Origin: Bradyrhizobium stylosanthis
Lineage (GTDB): Bacteria; Pseudomonadota; Alphaproteobacteria; Rhizobiales; Xanthobacteraceae
Direction of reading: 5' to 3'
NCBI RefSeq assembly: GCF_001641335.1
Contig: NZ_LVEM01000003.1
Location: 1,160,043-1,224,042, forward strand
Length of the DNA: 64,000 bases
Position 1 is the first letter of the stretch. Each line of letters starts with the position of its first letter. Shown in pieces: positions 16,853-25,751 of the stretch. A program made the translations under genes and the position numbers. The notes under the pieces are model-generated. The model was not told the DNA's origin. It made no database searches and was given only the letters and a program-made list of their open reading frames with translations.

Positions 16853-18100
16853 ATGTTTTCAAGACGTGATCTGCTGGCCATGTCCGCGGCAGGGGCCGCC
16901 ATGGTCGGCTCCAGTGCGCAAGCCGCAACCTTCGGCAATCCGGACGAGCCGCCGCAGGGCGCCGTGAATGCCAAAAGCCCAAGCAGCCTGAGCGATCCCG
17001 GTCCGCAGAACCCGGCGCTGGCCAAGCAATTCCCCTCCGCGCAAACGCCGCCGGCGACCGATGTCGGCGGACTGCCGATGGATTGGGCCTCGTTCAACAA
17101 CGCCCCGCGGCGCATCCAGGACGGCGGCTGGGCGCGCCAGGTCACCGTCGAGGACTTCGCCATCTCGAAGGAAATCTCCGGCGTCAACATGCGCCTGTCC
17201 GCGGGCGGCATCCGCGAGCTGCATTGGCACCAGGCCGCCGAATGGGCGATCATGACCTACGGAAGCTGCCGCATCACGGTGCTCGACGCGCAGGGACGCC
17301 CCTATGTCGGCGACCTCAAGGCCGGCGACCTCTGGTATTTCCCGGCGGGCGCGCCGCACTCGCTGCAGGGCCTCGGTCCCGACGGCTGCGAATTCGTGAT
17401 CTGCTTCGACGACGGCCACGCCAACGAGTTCAACACGCTGCTGGTGACGGACTGGCTCGCCCATACGCCGCCCGAGGTGCTGGCCAAGAACTTCGGTGTG
17501 CCGGTCGACGCCTTCGCCAAGATCCCGCTGCACAATCGCTGGATCTTCCAGGGCACCCTGCCCGGCGATCTCGCCGCCGACCGTGCCGCCGTGGCAAAGC
17601 ACGCGGAGGCTCCGCCCTATCCGTTCATCCATTCGCTCGGCAGCTCGACCCCGGTCAAGGAGAGCGCCGCCGGCAGCATCCGCGTTGCCGACAGCAGCAA
17701 CTTCAAGGTCGCCACCACCGTCGCGGCGGCCCTGGTGACGATGCCGCCGGGCGCGGTGCGCGAGATGCACTGGCATCCGAACGCCGACGAGTGGCAGTAC
17801 TACATCAAGGGCAAGGCGCGGATGACGGTGTTCGACACCGGTCCCAACGCGCTGACGACGGATTTCTCGGCCGGCGACATCGGCTATGTCCGGCGCAATC
17901 TCGGCCACTATGTCGAGAATACCGGCGACACCGAGCTGCAGTTCATCGGCGTGTTCCGTGCGCCGCACTACGAGGAGGTCTCGCTCTCCAACTGGCTGAC
18001 GCACACCCCGCCGAAGCTGGTCGCCCAGCACTTCAACATCGACGAGAAGGTGATCGCGCAATGGCCGGACAACGGTCCCGGGATCATGCCGAAATCCTGA
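16853..18100 (+). CDS. oxdC: Exported bicupin oxalate decarboxylase
   Basis: 415 aa. ATG 16853 has AGGAG upstream. The N-terminus SRRDLLAMSAAGAAM looks like a twin-arginine signal (R4, R5). Two manganese cupins are present: site 1 His124, His126, Glu130 and His169 (ELHWHQAAEW, GAPHSLQG); site 2 His306, His308, Glu313 and His352 (EMHWHPNADEW, NLGHYVEN). The active-site lid, SENST in Bacillus OxdC, reads NEFNT (191-195), keeping the proton-donor glutamate (Glu192). This favours decarboxylase over oxidase. The reaction is oxalate to formate plus CO2. It is divergent from the formate oxidoreductase gene. Confidence 0.92.
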   Translation: MFSRRDLLAMSAAGAAMVGSSAQAATFGNPDEPPQGAVNAKSPSSLSDPGPQNPALAKQFPSAQTPPATDVGGLPMDWASFNNAPRRIQDGGWARQVTVEDFAISKEISGVNMRLSAGGIRELHWHQAAEWAIMTYGSCRITVLDAQGRPYVGDLKAGDLWYFPAGAPHSLQGLGPDGCEFVICFDDGHANEFNTLLVTDWLAHTPPEVLAKNFGVPVDAFAKIPLHNRWIFQGTLPGDLAADRAAVAKHAEAPPYPFIHSLGSSTPVKESAAGSIRVADSSNFKVATTVAAALVTMPPGAVREMHWHPNADEWQYYIKGKARMTVFDTGPNALTTDFSAGDIGYVRRNLGHYVENTGDTELQFIGVFRAPHYEEVSLSNWLTHTPPKLVAQHFNIDEKVIAQWPDNGPGIMPKS

Positions 18101-18120
18101 CCCAAGCACTCTGAACGAAA

Positions 18121-18146
18121 AAGGCGCCGGAAACGGCGCCTTTTCT
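18121..18146. terminator. Rho-independent terminator after oxdC (bidirectional form)
   Basis: A perfect GC-rich stem AAGGCGCCG/CGGCGCCTT with a GAAA tetraloop, preceded by A's and followed by TTTTCT. It sits 20 bases after the oxdC stop and before the convergent cydB stop, and could serve both strands. Confidence 0.9.
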
Positions 18147-18192
18147 CTTGCTTGTCTGCAGGGCCTGCGGCCCAGGTCGAACCGCGCGGCCT

Positions 18193-19179
18193 TTAGTAGT
18201 GATCGGCAGCCGGCTCCGCCTTGCCACGGAAGACGCGATAGCCGACCGCGACATAGAGCAGCATCAGCGGGAAGACGAACAGGCCGGCGCCCCAGAACAT
18301 GAAAGCGAGGCTTGCATGCGGCGCCGCGGCCTCGTCGATCGTGACGACGAACGGGATCATGTAGGGCCAGAACGACAGGGCGAGCGTGCAGAACGCCGCG
18401 GCGAAGATCAGCGACACCATGTTGAACGGCCAGTAATCGTCGTGGTGCAGGATGCTCGTGGCGAGCCTCGCCGCCGCGCCCGCGCCGATGAGGGGAAACA
18501 CGAGCAGATAGGGCCGCTCGATCCATCGGCGCAGGATCGGCAGATGCTCGATCAAGGCATGCGCGAAGACGACGACGAGGAAGGCCAGCACGGCAACCGC
18601 AAGAAACGGGATCTGCCGCCGCGTGGCGTGGCGGACCGGGTCTTGGCACTTCCTCACGAGCCAGCAGGCGCCGAGCAGCGCGTAGCCGAAGCACAGGCCG
18701 ATCCCGCACAGGACCGAAAATGTCGTCAGCCAGCCGAAGGTGCCTCCGACATATTCGCCGTTCGAGAACTGAAGTCCCTCGACCAGCGCGCCGACCATGA
18801 CGCCCTGCATGAAGCTCGCGGCAAACGATCCCGCGGAGAAGCTGACGTCCCAGATCCAGCGCGAGCGCGAGGCCTTGCCGCGAAACTCGAACGCGACGCC
18901 GCGCAGGATCAGCCCGAGAAGCATGACCACGACCGGAATGTAGAGCGCGGACAGCAGCATGGAATAGACCACGGGAAACGCGCCCCACATGATCACGCCG
19001 GTGACGATCAGCCAGGTCTCGTTGCCGTCCCAGACCGGAGCGATCGTGCGCAACATCGCCTGCCGCCTCGCCTCGCTGCCGGCCAGGCCGAACAGCATGC
19101 CGACGCCGAGATCGAACCCGTCCAGAAGGAGATAGATCAGGATGCTGATGGCAAGCAGGGCAACCCAGTACGTCACCAT
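18193..19179 (-). CDS. cydB: Cytochrome bd-type (cyanide-insensitive) quinol oxidase subunit II
   Basis: 328 aa from ATG 19179; longer upstream in-frame sequence is arginine-rich shadow. It is a polytopic membrane protein of the CydB/CioB family, starting MVTYWVALLAISILIYLLLDG, with FDLGVGMLF and VWDGNETWLIVTGVIMWGAFP, which are diagnostic. It forms the oxidase with subunit I. It lies 2 bases after the cydA stop. No CydX-like small subunit or CydCD assembly transporter is seen here. Confidence 0.95.
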   Translation of the reverse strand: MVTYWVALLAISILIYLLLDGFDLGVGMLFGLAGSEARRQAMLRTIAPVWDGNETWLIVTGVIMWGAFPVVYSMLLSALYIPVVVMLLGLILRGVAFEFRGKASRSRWIWDVSFSAGSFAASFMQGVMVGALVEGLQFSNGEYVGGTFGWLTTFSVLCGIGLCFGYALLGACWLVRKCQDPVRHATRRQIPFLAVAVLAFLVVVFAHALIEHLPILRRWIERPYLLVFPLIGAGAAARLATSILHHDDYWPFNMVSLIFAAAFCTLALSFWPYMIPFVVTIDEAAAPHASLAFMFWGAGLFVFPLMLLYVAVGYRVFRGKAEPAADHY

Positions 19180-19181
19180 GG

Positions 19182-20582
19182 CTATTCTCCCGCTTCGGCG
19201 ATGGCCGGCATTTTGTCGGCGAGCGACATCGGCCGGTTGGGCACGGGAACATGCAGCGGCTTGCCGCCGAGTCCCGCAGGGCCGGCGCGCAGCAGCCGAT
19301 AGATGTAATAGGTCCCGAACGAGAAGATGAAGGCGTAGACGGCGACGAACAGAATCAGCGATGTCAGCGCGGCGGACGCCGTTAGGAACGGCGTCACGGC
19401 GTCGGCGGTCCGCAACACGCCGTAGATGGTCCAGGGCTGGCGGCCGACTTCCGCGGTGTACCAGCCGGTGAGGATCGCGATCCACGGCAGCGGAAAGCTG
19501 AGGAAGATTCCCCACAGCAGCAGGCGGCTGCGCTCGAGCCGATGCTTGAGGCCGAGCCAGGACCCGAACCAGGCCAGCCCCAGCATCACGAAGCCGCAGC
19601 CGACCATGATGCGGAAGGCAAAGAACGGGATCGCCACCGGCGGCCGGTCCTGCGGCGGAAAGCTGATGAGACCGACCTCTTTCGAGGTCAGGCTCATGCT
19701 TCCGATGATACTGCCGAGCACCGGAATCGAGATCGCGTATTTGTTCGACTCCGTGCTCGAATCCGGAATCGCGATCAGCACCTCGGAAGCCGGCTGCTCG
19801 TCATGCCAGCGCGCCTCGATCGCGGCGAACTTGGCCGGCTGGAAGTCGTGGACGTAGTCGCCGACGAGATGCCCGATGAAGAGCTGGACCGGAAGCAGCA
19901 CCGCCGCGAGCGCCAGACCCATGCGCAGCATCACATGCGCCTCGGCCCGATAGGTCCGCCGCAGCAGATACCACGCGCCGGTCGCCGCCACGCAGAAGGC
20001 GCCGGTGAGATAGGAAGCGAGCAGCATGTGCGGAAAGCGGACCCAGACCACCCGGTTGAAGATGATCTGCGCCCAGTCGTTCGGCACGAACTGGCCGTTC
20101 TCCAGCACGTAGCCGGTCGGCACCTGCATCCAGCTGTTGTTGACCATGATCCAGAACGCCGACAGCGTCGTTCCGAGCGCGACCATTGCCGTGGAGAACA
20201 GGTAGAACCAGGGCGGCACCCGCGGCCGGCCGAAGATGAGGATGCCGAAGAAGCCCGCCTCGAGCATGAAGGCGGTGAACGTCTCATAGGACAGCAGCGG
20301 CCCCTGGATCGGCCCCGACATCTTCGAGAGCACGCTCCAGTTCGTGCCGAACTGGAACGCCATCACCACGCCGGAGACGACGCCCATGCCGAAGGCGACA
20401 CCGAAGATCTTCAGCCAGAACTCGAACAGCGTCCGGTAGACGGGCCTGCCGGTGTACTGGTGCATCGCTTCGAGAACGGTGAGCCAGGCGGCAAGCCCGA
20501 TGGTGAACGCCGGGAAGATGATGTGGAACGAGATGGTGAAGGCGAACTGCAGCCGCGAGAGAAGAAGCGCTGTCGGGTCCAT
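19182..20582 (-). CDS. cydA: Cytochrome bd-type (CIO) quinol oxidase subunit I
   Basis: 466 aa. A heme-binding histidine, His20, lies in TISFHIIFPAFTIG, and another in LFIGHLVGDYVHDF. The conserved GRQPW motif of the quinol side is in TAEVGRQPWTIYGVLRT. The Q-loop is short, as in the cyanide-insensitive (CioA) branch. It oxidises quinol and reduces O2 to water at the inner membrane. It is 18 bases downstream of mqo on the same strand, which suggests that malate-derived quinol is a direct electron source. Confidence 0.95.
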   Translation of the reverse strand: MDPTALLLSRLQFAFTISFHIIFPAFTIGLAAWLTVLEAMHQYTGRPVYRTLFEFWLKIFGVAFGMGVVSGVVMAFQFGTNWSVLSKMSGPIQGPLLSYETFTAFMLEAGFFGILIFGRPRVPPWFYLFSTAMVALGTTLSAFWIMVNNSWMQVPTGYVLENGQFVPNDWAQIIFNRVVWVRFPHMLLASYLTGAFCVAATGAWYLLRRTYRAEAHVMLRMGLALAAVLLPVQLFIGHLVGDYVHDFQPAKFAAIEARWHDEQPASEVLIAIPDSSTESNKYAISIPVLGSIIGSMSLTSKEVGLISFPPQDRPPVAIPFFAFRIMVGCGFVMLGLAWFGSWLGLKHRLERSRLLLWGIFLSFPLPWIAILTGWYTAEVGRQPWTIYGVLRTADAVTPFLTASAALTSLILFVAVYAFIFSFGTYYIYRLLRAGPAGLGGKPLHVPVPNRPMSLADKMPAIAEAGE

Positions 20583-20600
20583 GGCAAGCCCCTTTTCTTC

Positions 20601-22133
20601 TCACGCCCGTTTCGCGATCGCCGGCGCGCGCGCGGCCGGTTGCGGGATGTTGTCGACCTTGAGCACCTCCGCCGTGGCGGCGCGGATCTGGCGGCAGAAA
20701 TCCGCATCCTCGATCAGCGAGACGCCATAGGACGGGATGATCTGCTTCAGCTTCGGCAGCCAGGCGCTCGCCGTCAGCTCGCCGGCAAAGCACTTCTCCA
20801 GCACGCTGATGGCGATGAACGCCGCGGTCGAGGCGCCCGGCGAAGCGCCGAGAAGCGCGACGAGGGAATGATCGTCGGCGCCGACGAGCTCGGTGCCGAA
20901 CTCGAGCAATCCGCCGCGCTTGACGTCGGGCTTGATGATCTGGACGCGCTGGCCCGCGACCTGCAATCGCCAATCCTTCGGATCGGCTTTCGGGAAATAC
21001 TCGTCGAGTGCCGCCAGACGGTGGCTCTCGGACTGCAGCACTTGCTCGACCAGATACTCGGTGAGATCGAAATTGTCGCGTGCCACCGCAAGCAGCGGCT
21101 TGACGTTGGCGGGACGAACGGACTCGAACAAATCGAGCAGCGAGCCGTGCTTGAGGAACTTGCTCGAGAAGCCGGCATAGGGGCCGAACAACAGCGAGTG
21201 CTTGCCGCCGATCACGCGCGTGTCGAGGTGAGGCACCGACATCGGCGGCGATCCGACCGCGGCCTTGCCGTAGACCTTGGCATGATGGCGTTTGTTGATC
21301 TCCGGATCGTCGCAGCGTAGCCAGATCCCGCTGACCGGGAAGCCGCCATAGCCACGTCCTTCGGGAATGCCCGACTTCTCCAGCAACGGCAGCGCACCGC
21401 CGCCGGCGCCGATGAACACGAACTTGGCACGGACCGACCGCGTCTCGCCGCTGTCGGTGTCGCGCACCTCGATGCGCCAGCGACCGTCCTGCTCACGGGT
21501 GAGAGCGGTGACGCAGCTCTTATAGTGCGTCGCGCAGCCCGGCTGGCCGACGAGATGATGAACCAGGAGATGGGTCAGCGAGCCGTAATCGACATCGGTC
21601 CCCGTGATGATCCGCGTGGCGGCAACGGGATCGCCACCGTCGCGGCCTTCCATCACCAGCGGCGCCCACTCGGCGATTTTGGCCGGTTCCTCGGTATATT
21701 CCATGCCTTCATAGCAATGATGGGCCGACATCGCCTTGAACCGCTTCCTGAGGAAGTCGACGTTGTCAGTACCGTGCACAAAGCTCATGTGGGGCACGGG
21801 ATGAATGAAGGACCGGGGATCGGCGATCGCGCCGCGCCCGACGAGATAGGACCAGAACTGCCGCGACAGGTCGAACTCGACATTGACCTGGAGCGCCTTC
21901 GAGATATCGACGCTGCCGTCGGGCCGCTGCGGCGTGTAGTTCATCTCGCAATTGGCCGCATGGCCGGTGCCCGCATTGTTCCACGCATCCGAGCTTTCGA
22001 GCGCGCAATCCTCGAGAACCTCGAGCATCTGGATCGAGAGCGACGGCTCCAGCTCCTTGAGAAGGACACCGAGGGTGGCGCTCATGATCCCTGCGCCGAT
22101 GAGGACGACGTCGGATTCGGAAGTTCCTTGCAT
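20601..22133 (-). CDS. mqo: Malate:quinone oxidoreductase
   Basis: 510 aa, an FAD-dependent peripheral membrane enzyme converting malate to oxaloacetate with reduction of quinone. The N-terminal dinucleotide fold VVLIGAGIMSATLGVLLKEL is followed by Mqo landmarks NNAGTGHAANCEMNYTPQ, FIGAGGGALPLLEKSGIPEG and LFGPYAGFSSKFLKHGS. Length matches the family. It lies between a small cupin gene and cydA, with fumC further upstream. Confidence 0.96.
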   Translation of the reverse strand: MQGTSESDVVLIGAGIMSATLGVLLKELEPSLSIQMLEVLEDCALESSDAWNNAGTGHAANCEMNYTPQRPDGSVDISKALQVNVEFDLSRQFWSYLVGRGAIADPRSFIHPVPHMSFVHGTDNVDFLRKRFKAMSAHHCYEGMEYTEEPAKIAEWAPLVMEGRDGGDPVAATRIITGTDVDYGSLTHLLVHHLVGQPGCATHYKSCVTALTREQDGRWRIEVRDTDSGETRSVRAKFVFIGAGGGALPLLEKSGIPEGRGYGGFPVSGIWLRCDDPEINKRHHAKVYGKAAVGSPPMSVPHLDTRVIGGKHSLLFGPYAGFSSKFLKHGSLLDLFESVRPANVKPLLAVARDNFDLTEYLVEQVLQSESHRLAALDEYFPKADPKDWRLQVAGQRVQIIKPDVKRGGLLEFGTELVGADDHSLVALLGASPGASTAAFIAISVLEKCFAGELTASAWLPKLKQIIPSYGVSLIEDADFCRQIRAATAEVLKVDNIPQPAARAPAIAKRA

Positions 22134-22187
22134 GGCGGTTCTCTTCGTTTGGCTTGAGGGGGACGAGAGGTGCTTGGGATGGCTCGG

Positions 22188-22592
22188 TCAGGCCCGCGCC
22201 GGCTGGCGTGCCTTGGCGCGGTACGGCACGGCGGCGCCGGGCCGCAGCACCACATAGGCGCGGCGCCAGGACGAATCGTCCGTCAGCTTCCAGCTGTGGC
22301 CGGAGCCCGCGGTGTCCTCGGCCAGCAGGATGTTGCCGGGATGAATGAGGAAGTGGTGGCCGTCACGCGTCTGGAAATCGAGCGTTCCGCTGAGCGTGAT
22401 CACGAGCTGGCGGACCGGCGCGGTGTGCCAGGAGAAGGCGCCGCCGGACTCGGTCTCCTGGAAGGAGACGCTGACGGCATCGATCTTGCCGGTGAGGAAG
22501 TCGCCGCGCTGGCCGGGCTCCAGCTCGATGACGCCTTCCTCGAAATGGGAGTTGTTGTCCTCCCCGGTCCACAGACGCACGCAACGGATCAT
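22188..22592 (-). CDS. Single-domain cupin protein
   Basis: 134 aa, a small beta-barrel cupin. Landmarks are FSWHTAPVRQLVITLSGTLD, GHHFLIHPGNILLAEDTAG and SGHSWKLTDD, where metal-binding histidines are plausible. There is no signal peptide. It sits between fumC and mqo with short gaps of about 40 and 54 bases. Its role in malate/fumarate metabolism is not known; many such proteins are sensors or isomerases. Confidence 0.8.
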   Translation of the reverse strand: MIRCVRLWTGEDNNSHFEEGVIELEPGQRGDFLTGKIDAVSVSFQETESGGAFSWHTAPVRQLVITLSGTLDFQTRDGHHFLIHPGNILLAEDTAGSGHSWKLTDDSSWRRAYVVLRPGAAVPYRAKARQPARA

Positions 22593-22632
22593 CGTTCTCT
22601 CCTTTCAGCCGGGCTGCTTCAGACGGCCTTGT

Positions 22633-24069
22633 TCAAACGGCTTTGGCGCCGATCGCGAGCGGCACCTTGATCTCGGCGACGTAGGGCTTGACCATCTTGG
22701 CGGGATCGACGATGCGGTCGAACTCCGGCTCGGTCACGAAGCCGAGCTTCAGCGCGGCCGATTTCAGCGTGAGATCGTTGTCCATCGCGTAATGCGCGAT
22801 CCGCGATGCCTTGTCGTAGCCGATCACCGGCGCCAGCGCGGTCACCAGCATCAACGACCTCTCGACATATTCCTGGATCTTCTTGTGGTTCGGCTCGGTA
22901 CCTTCGACGAGGAAGGTGCGGAAGTTCGTGCAGCCGTCGGAAAGGATCGTGACGGATTGCGCGATGTTGTGGATGATCAGCGGTTTGTAGACATTCATTT
23001 CGAGATAGCCGCCGGCGCCGCCGAAGCCGACGGCAACGTCGTACGCCATCACCTGCACGGCGATCATCGTCAGCGCCTCGGCCTGCGTCGGGTTCACCTT
23101 GCCCGGCATGATCGACGAGCCCGGCTCGTTCTCCGGGATCAGCAATTCGGCAAAGCCCGCGCGCGGGCCGCAGGACATCAGGCGGATGTCGTTGGCGATC
23201 TTGTAGAGCGAGCCGGCAAGCGTGCGCAGCGTGCCCGACAGCTGCACCAGCGCATCATGCGCGCCCTGCACCGCGAACTTGTTGGGCGCGCTGACGAAAG
23301 GCAGGCCGGTCAACCGCGCGATCTCGGCCGCGACGGCCTCCGCGAAGCCCGGTGCCGCATTGATCCCGGTGCCGACGGCCGTGCCGCCGAGCGCGAGCCG
23401 GTAGACGCCCTTGAGCGCGTCGTCGATGCGCGTCAGATCGTCCGCGAGCATGCCGGCGTAGCCGGACCATTCCTGCCCGAGCGTCAGCGGCGTTGCATCC
23501 TGCATGTGGGTGCGGCCGATCTTGACGACGTGATCCCACTTGTCCGACTTCTTGGCGATCGCGTCATGCAGCGCCTCGACGGCGGGAACGAGGCGCTCGG
23601 TTACGTTCGTTGCCGCCGCGATGTACATGGCCGACGGGAAGCTGTCGTTCGACGACTGCGACATGTTGACGTGATCGTTCGGATGAACCGGATGCTTGCT
23701 GCCGAGCGGCGTGCCCGCGATCTGGCAGCACCGGTTCGAGATCACCTCGTTCACGTTCATGTTGAATTGCGTGCCGCTTCCGGTCATCCAGACGTGAAGC
23801 GGGAACATGTCGTGGTGCTGACCGGCAAGGATCTCGTCGCAGACCTGGACGATCAGCTTGTAAGGCCCGTCCTCGAGACGGCCGCCGGCATGGTTCGTGA
23901 TCGCCGCGGCCTTTTTCAGCACCGCATAGGAGTGGATCATCTCGCGCGGCATGAGGTCCTTGCCGATGCTGAAATGTTCGAGAGAGCGCTGCGTCTGCGC
24001 GCCCCAGAGCTTGTCCGCGGGAACGGACACTTCACCGAGGCTGTCTGTCTCTTTGCGGAACTCGTTCAT
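22633..24069 (-). CDS. fumC: Class II fumarate hydratase
   Basis: 478 aa from ATG 24069 (MNEFRKETDSLGEVSVPADK). The upstream 26 codons of the open frame lack family similarity. The aspartase/fumarase signature GSSIMPGKVNPTQAEA is present, together with TGSGTQFNMNVNEVISNR and HPNDHVNMSQSSNDSFPSAM. This iron-independent fumarase interconverts fumarate and malate, supplying Mqo, which follows on the same strand. Confidence 0.96.
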   Translation of the reverse strand: MNEFRKETDSLGEVSVPADKLWGAQTQRSLEHFSIGKDLMPREMIHSYAVLKKAAAITNHAGGRLEDGPYKLIVQVCDEILAGQHHDMFPLHVWMTGSGTQFNMNVNEVISNRCCQIAGTPLGSKHPVHPNDHVNMSQSSNDSFPSAMYIAAATNVTERLVPAVEALHDAIAKKSDKWDHVVKIGRTHMQDATPLTLGQEWSGYAGMLADDLTRIDDALKGVYRLALGGTAVGTGINAAPGFAEAVAAEIARLTGLPFVSAPNKFAVQGAHDALVQLSGTLRTLAGSLYKIANDIRLMSCGPRAGFAELLIPENEPGSSIMPGKVNPTQAEALTMIAVQVMAYDVAVGFGGAGGYLEMNVYKPLIIHNIAQSVTILSDGCTNFRTFLVEGTEPNHKKIQEYVERSLMLVTALAPVIGYDKASRIAHYAMDNDLTLKSAALKLGFVTEPEFDRIVDPAKMVKPYVAEIKVPLAIGAKAV

Positions 24070-24216
24070 CCTGGCCTCTCGCGGCGGTTGATGTCTGAAA
24101 GCGCCATCCCGGCACTCGCGGAGGACGATACGTCGCGCACCGTGCACCTGCTTCCGCGAACGAACGTCGCTTTGCCGAATGGCATGGCGTGACGGCGCGC
24201 GGCCGCGAGAGATCGC

Positions 24217-24918
24217 TCAACCGTGATCGTGGCCGGTCCGGTTCAGACGGCACCACAGCAGCGCGCACGCCGACAACGCGATCGGCACCGCAAGACTGGC
24301 CGCGCCGAGCCGCGTCGTCGCAAAGCCGCCGATGGCGGCGCCGCACAGGAACATCAGGCAGAGCACGAGCATGACGACGCCGCCACGCGAGCCATCGCGA
24401 TCGGTGACCGACACGAACTGATCGATCGCGCGCAGCATGTTGCCGGTGACGGTGACCGAGAGATAGTTCCAGCGCTCGACGCGCCTGAAGCTCGCCGACT
24501 GCAGCGCGACACCGAAGGAGATCCCGAGAATGGCGAGCGGCTCAGAGATCCGGTGTACCAGCAGCATCACCACCGCAAGACAGACGATCTGCGCCATGAG
24601 ACAGCGCAGCGGCGCCTGGATGCGGATCGCCACCCATGCGCCGAGAAGGAAGACGGCGAACGGGAGCAGGTGGTGCGCCGCGCTCTGCCATTGTCCCGAG
24701 AAGACGTCGATGCCGAGGAAGACGACATTGCCGGTCTGCGAGCTCGCGAACACACCGCCGAGCGAGAGCCAGGTGAAGGCATCGATGAAGCCGCCCGACA
24801 AGGTCAGCAGGGCCGCGACCGGCAGCGACCGTTCCGGTGCAAAGGCGGCGGCTCGCAGCTCGGCTGCGGGCTCCGGGGATGCGGCCTGCATCGCCATGCG
24901 ATCGGCCGGGGTCAACAC
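24217..24918 (-). CDS. YoaK/DUF1275 family membrane protein
   Basis: 233 aa with about six hydrophobic segments. Family hallmarks are LSGGFIDAFTWLSLGGVFAS followed by SQTGNVVFLG, and the later WNYLSVTVTGNMLRAIDQF. Function of the family is unknown. Its start overlaps the fdhD stop by 7 bases, so the two are likely translated from one message. Confidence 0.88.
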   Translation of the reverse strand: MLTPADRMAMQAASPEPAAELRAAAFAPERSLPVAALLTLSGGFIDAFTWLSLGGVFASSQTGNVVFLGIDVFSGQWQSAAHHLLPFAVFLLGAWVAIRIQAPLRCLMAQIVCLAVVMLLVHRISEPLAILGISFGVALQSASFRRVERWNYLSVTVTGNMLRAIDQFVSVTDRDGSRGGVVMLVLCLMFLCGAAIGGFATTRLGAASLAVPIALSACALLWCRLNRTGHDHG

Positions 24919-25748
24919 CCCGCGCGCGGCGCAGCCTCGTCGGGCAGCAGCACGCGTCGCGGATGCGTGAACACGCCGTATCCGTCATCCCTGGCAATCG
25001 CCACCAGCGTGATGCCCGCCTCCTTCGCGGTCTGGATAGCGAGCGCGGTCGGGGCGGACACGGCCACGACGACCGGCACGCCCATCATCGCCGCCTTCTG
25101 CACCATCTCGACCGAGACGCGGCTCGTCAGCAGCACGGCGCCGTCACAGGCCGGGCTGCCGTCGCGCATGATCGCACCGGCAAGCTTGTCCAGCGCATTG
25201 TGGCGGCCGACATCCTCCCTGACCGGGCCGATGCCGGTGCGGGGACTCCAGAACGCCGCCGCGTGAACGGATCGTGTTTGCTGGTTCAATGTCTGCAGGG
25301 GCGACAGCGCCCGCATCGCGCTCAACAGGTCCTCGGCCTGAAAGGCAACGGCACGGCCTTCCACCCGCGAGGGCGTGCGGCGTGCCTGTTCGAGGCTTTC
25401 GATGCCGCAGAGCCCGCACCCGACCGGACCGCTGATGGCGCGGCGGCGGGCGGCCATGGACGCCGCGCGGTCACCCTCGAGCCACATCCTCACCTCGATG
25501 CCGAGCTCGTTCGGGATCAGATCGATGCTCCTGATCTCGTTCCGCCGTTCGACGATGGCTTCCGTGAGGCTGAAGCCGATGCCGAAATCCTCGAGATCAG
25601 CCGGCGTCCCCATCATCACGGCATGGGTCGAGCCGTTATAGGTGAGCGCGATGGCGGTTTCCTCGGCGATCAGCCGTGAGGTGGACCGTGTCTGTCCGCC
25701 GCGCCAGGCAATCTCCCAATGCCGCGTGAATGTCGAACCCGTCATCAT
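24912..25748 (-). CDS. fdhD: FdhD, formate dehydrogenase sulfurtransferase
   Basis: 278 aa. FdhD carries sulfur from IscS to the molybdenum cofactor of formate dehydrogenase. The conserved CGLCG pair of cysteines lies in GPVGCGLCGIESLEQAR, preceded by LEDFGIGFSLTEAIV and followed by VREDVGRHNALDKLAGAIM. The nearest client is the YdeP/FdhF-type enzyme at 14313. Gene neighbours are a DUF1275 protein and HdeD. Confidence 0.94.
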   Translation of the reverse strand: MMTGSTFTRHWEIAWRGGQTRSTSRLIAEETAIALTYNGSTHAVMMGTPADLEDFGIGFSLTEAIVERRNEIRSIDLIPNELGIEVRMWLEGDRAASMAARRRAISGPVGCGLCGIESLEQARRTPSRVEGRAVAFQAEDLLSAMRALSPLQTLNQQTRSVHAAAFWSPRTGIGPVREDVGRHNALDKLAGAIMRDGSPACDGAVLLTSRVSVEMVQKAAMMGVPVVVAVSAPTALAIQTAKEAGITLVAIARDDGYGVFTHPRRVLLPDEAAPRAGC

Positions 25749-25751
25749 GGT

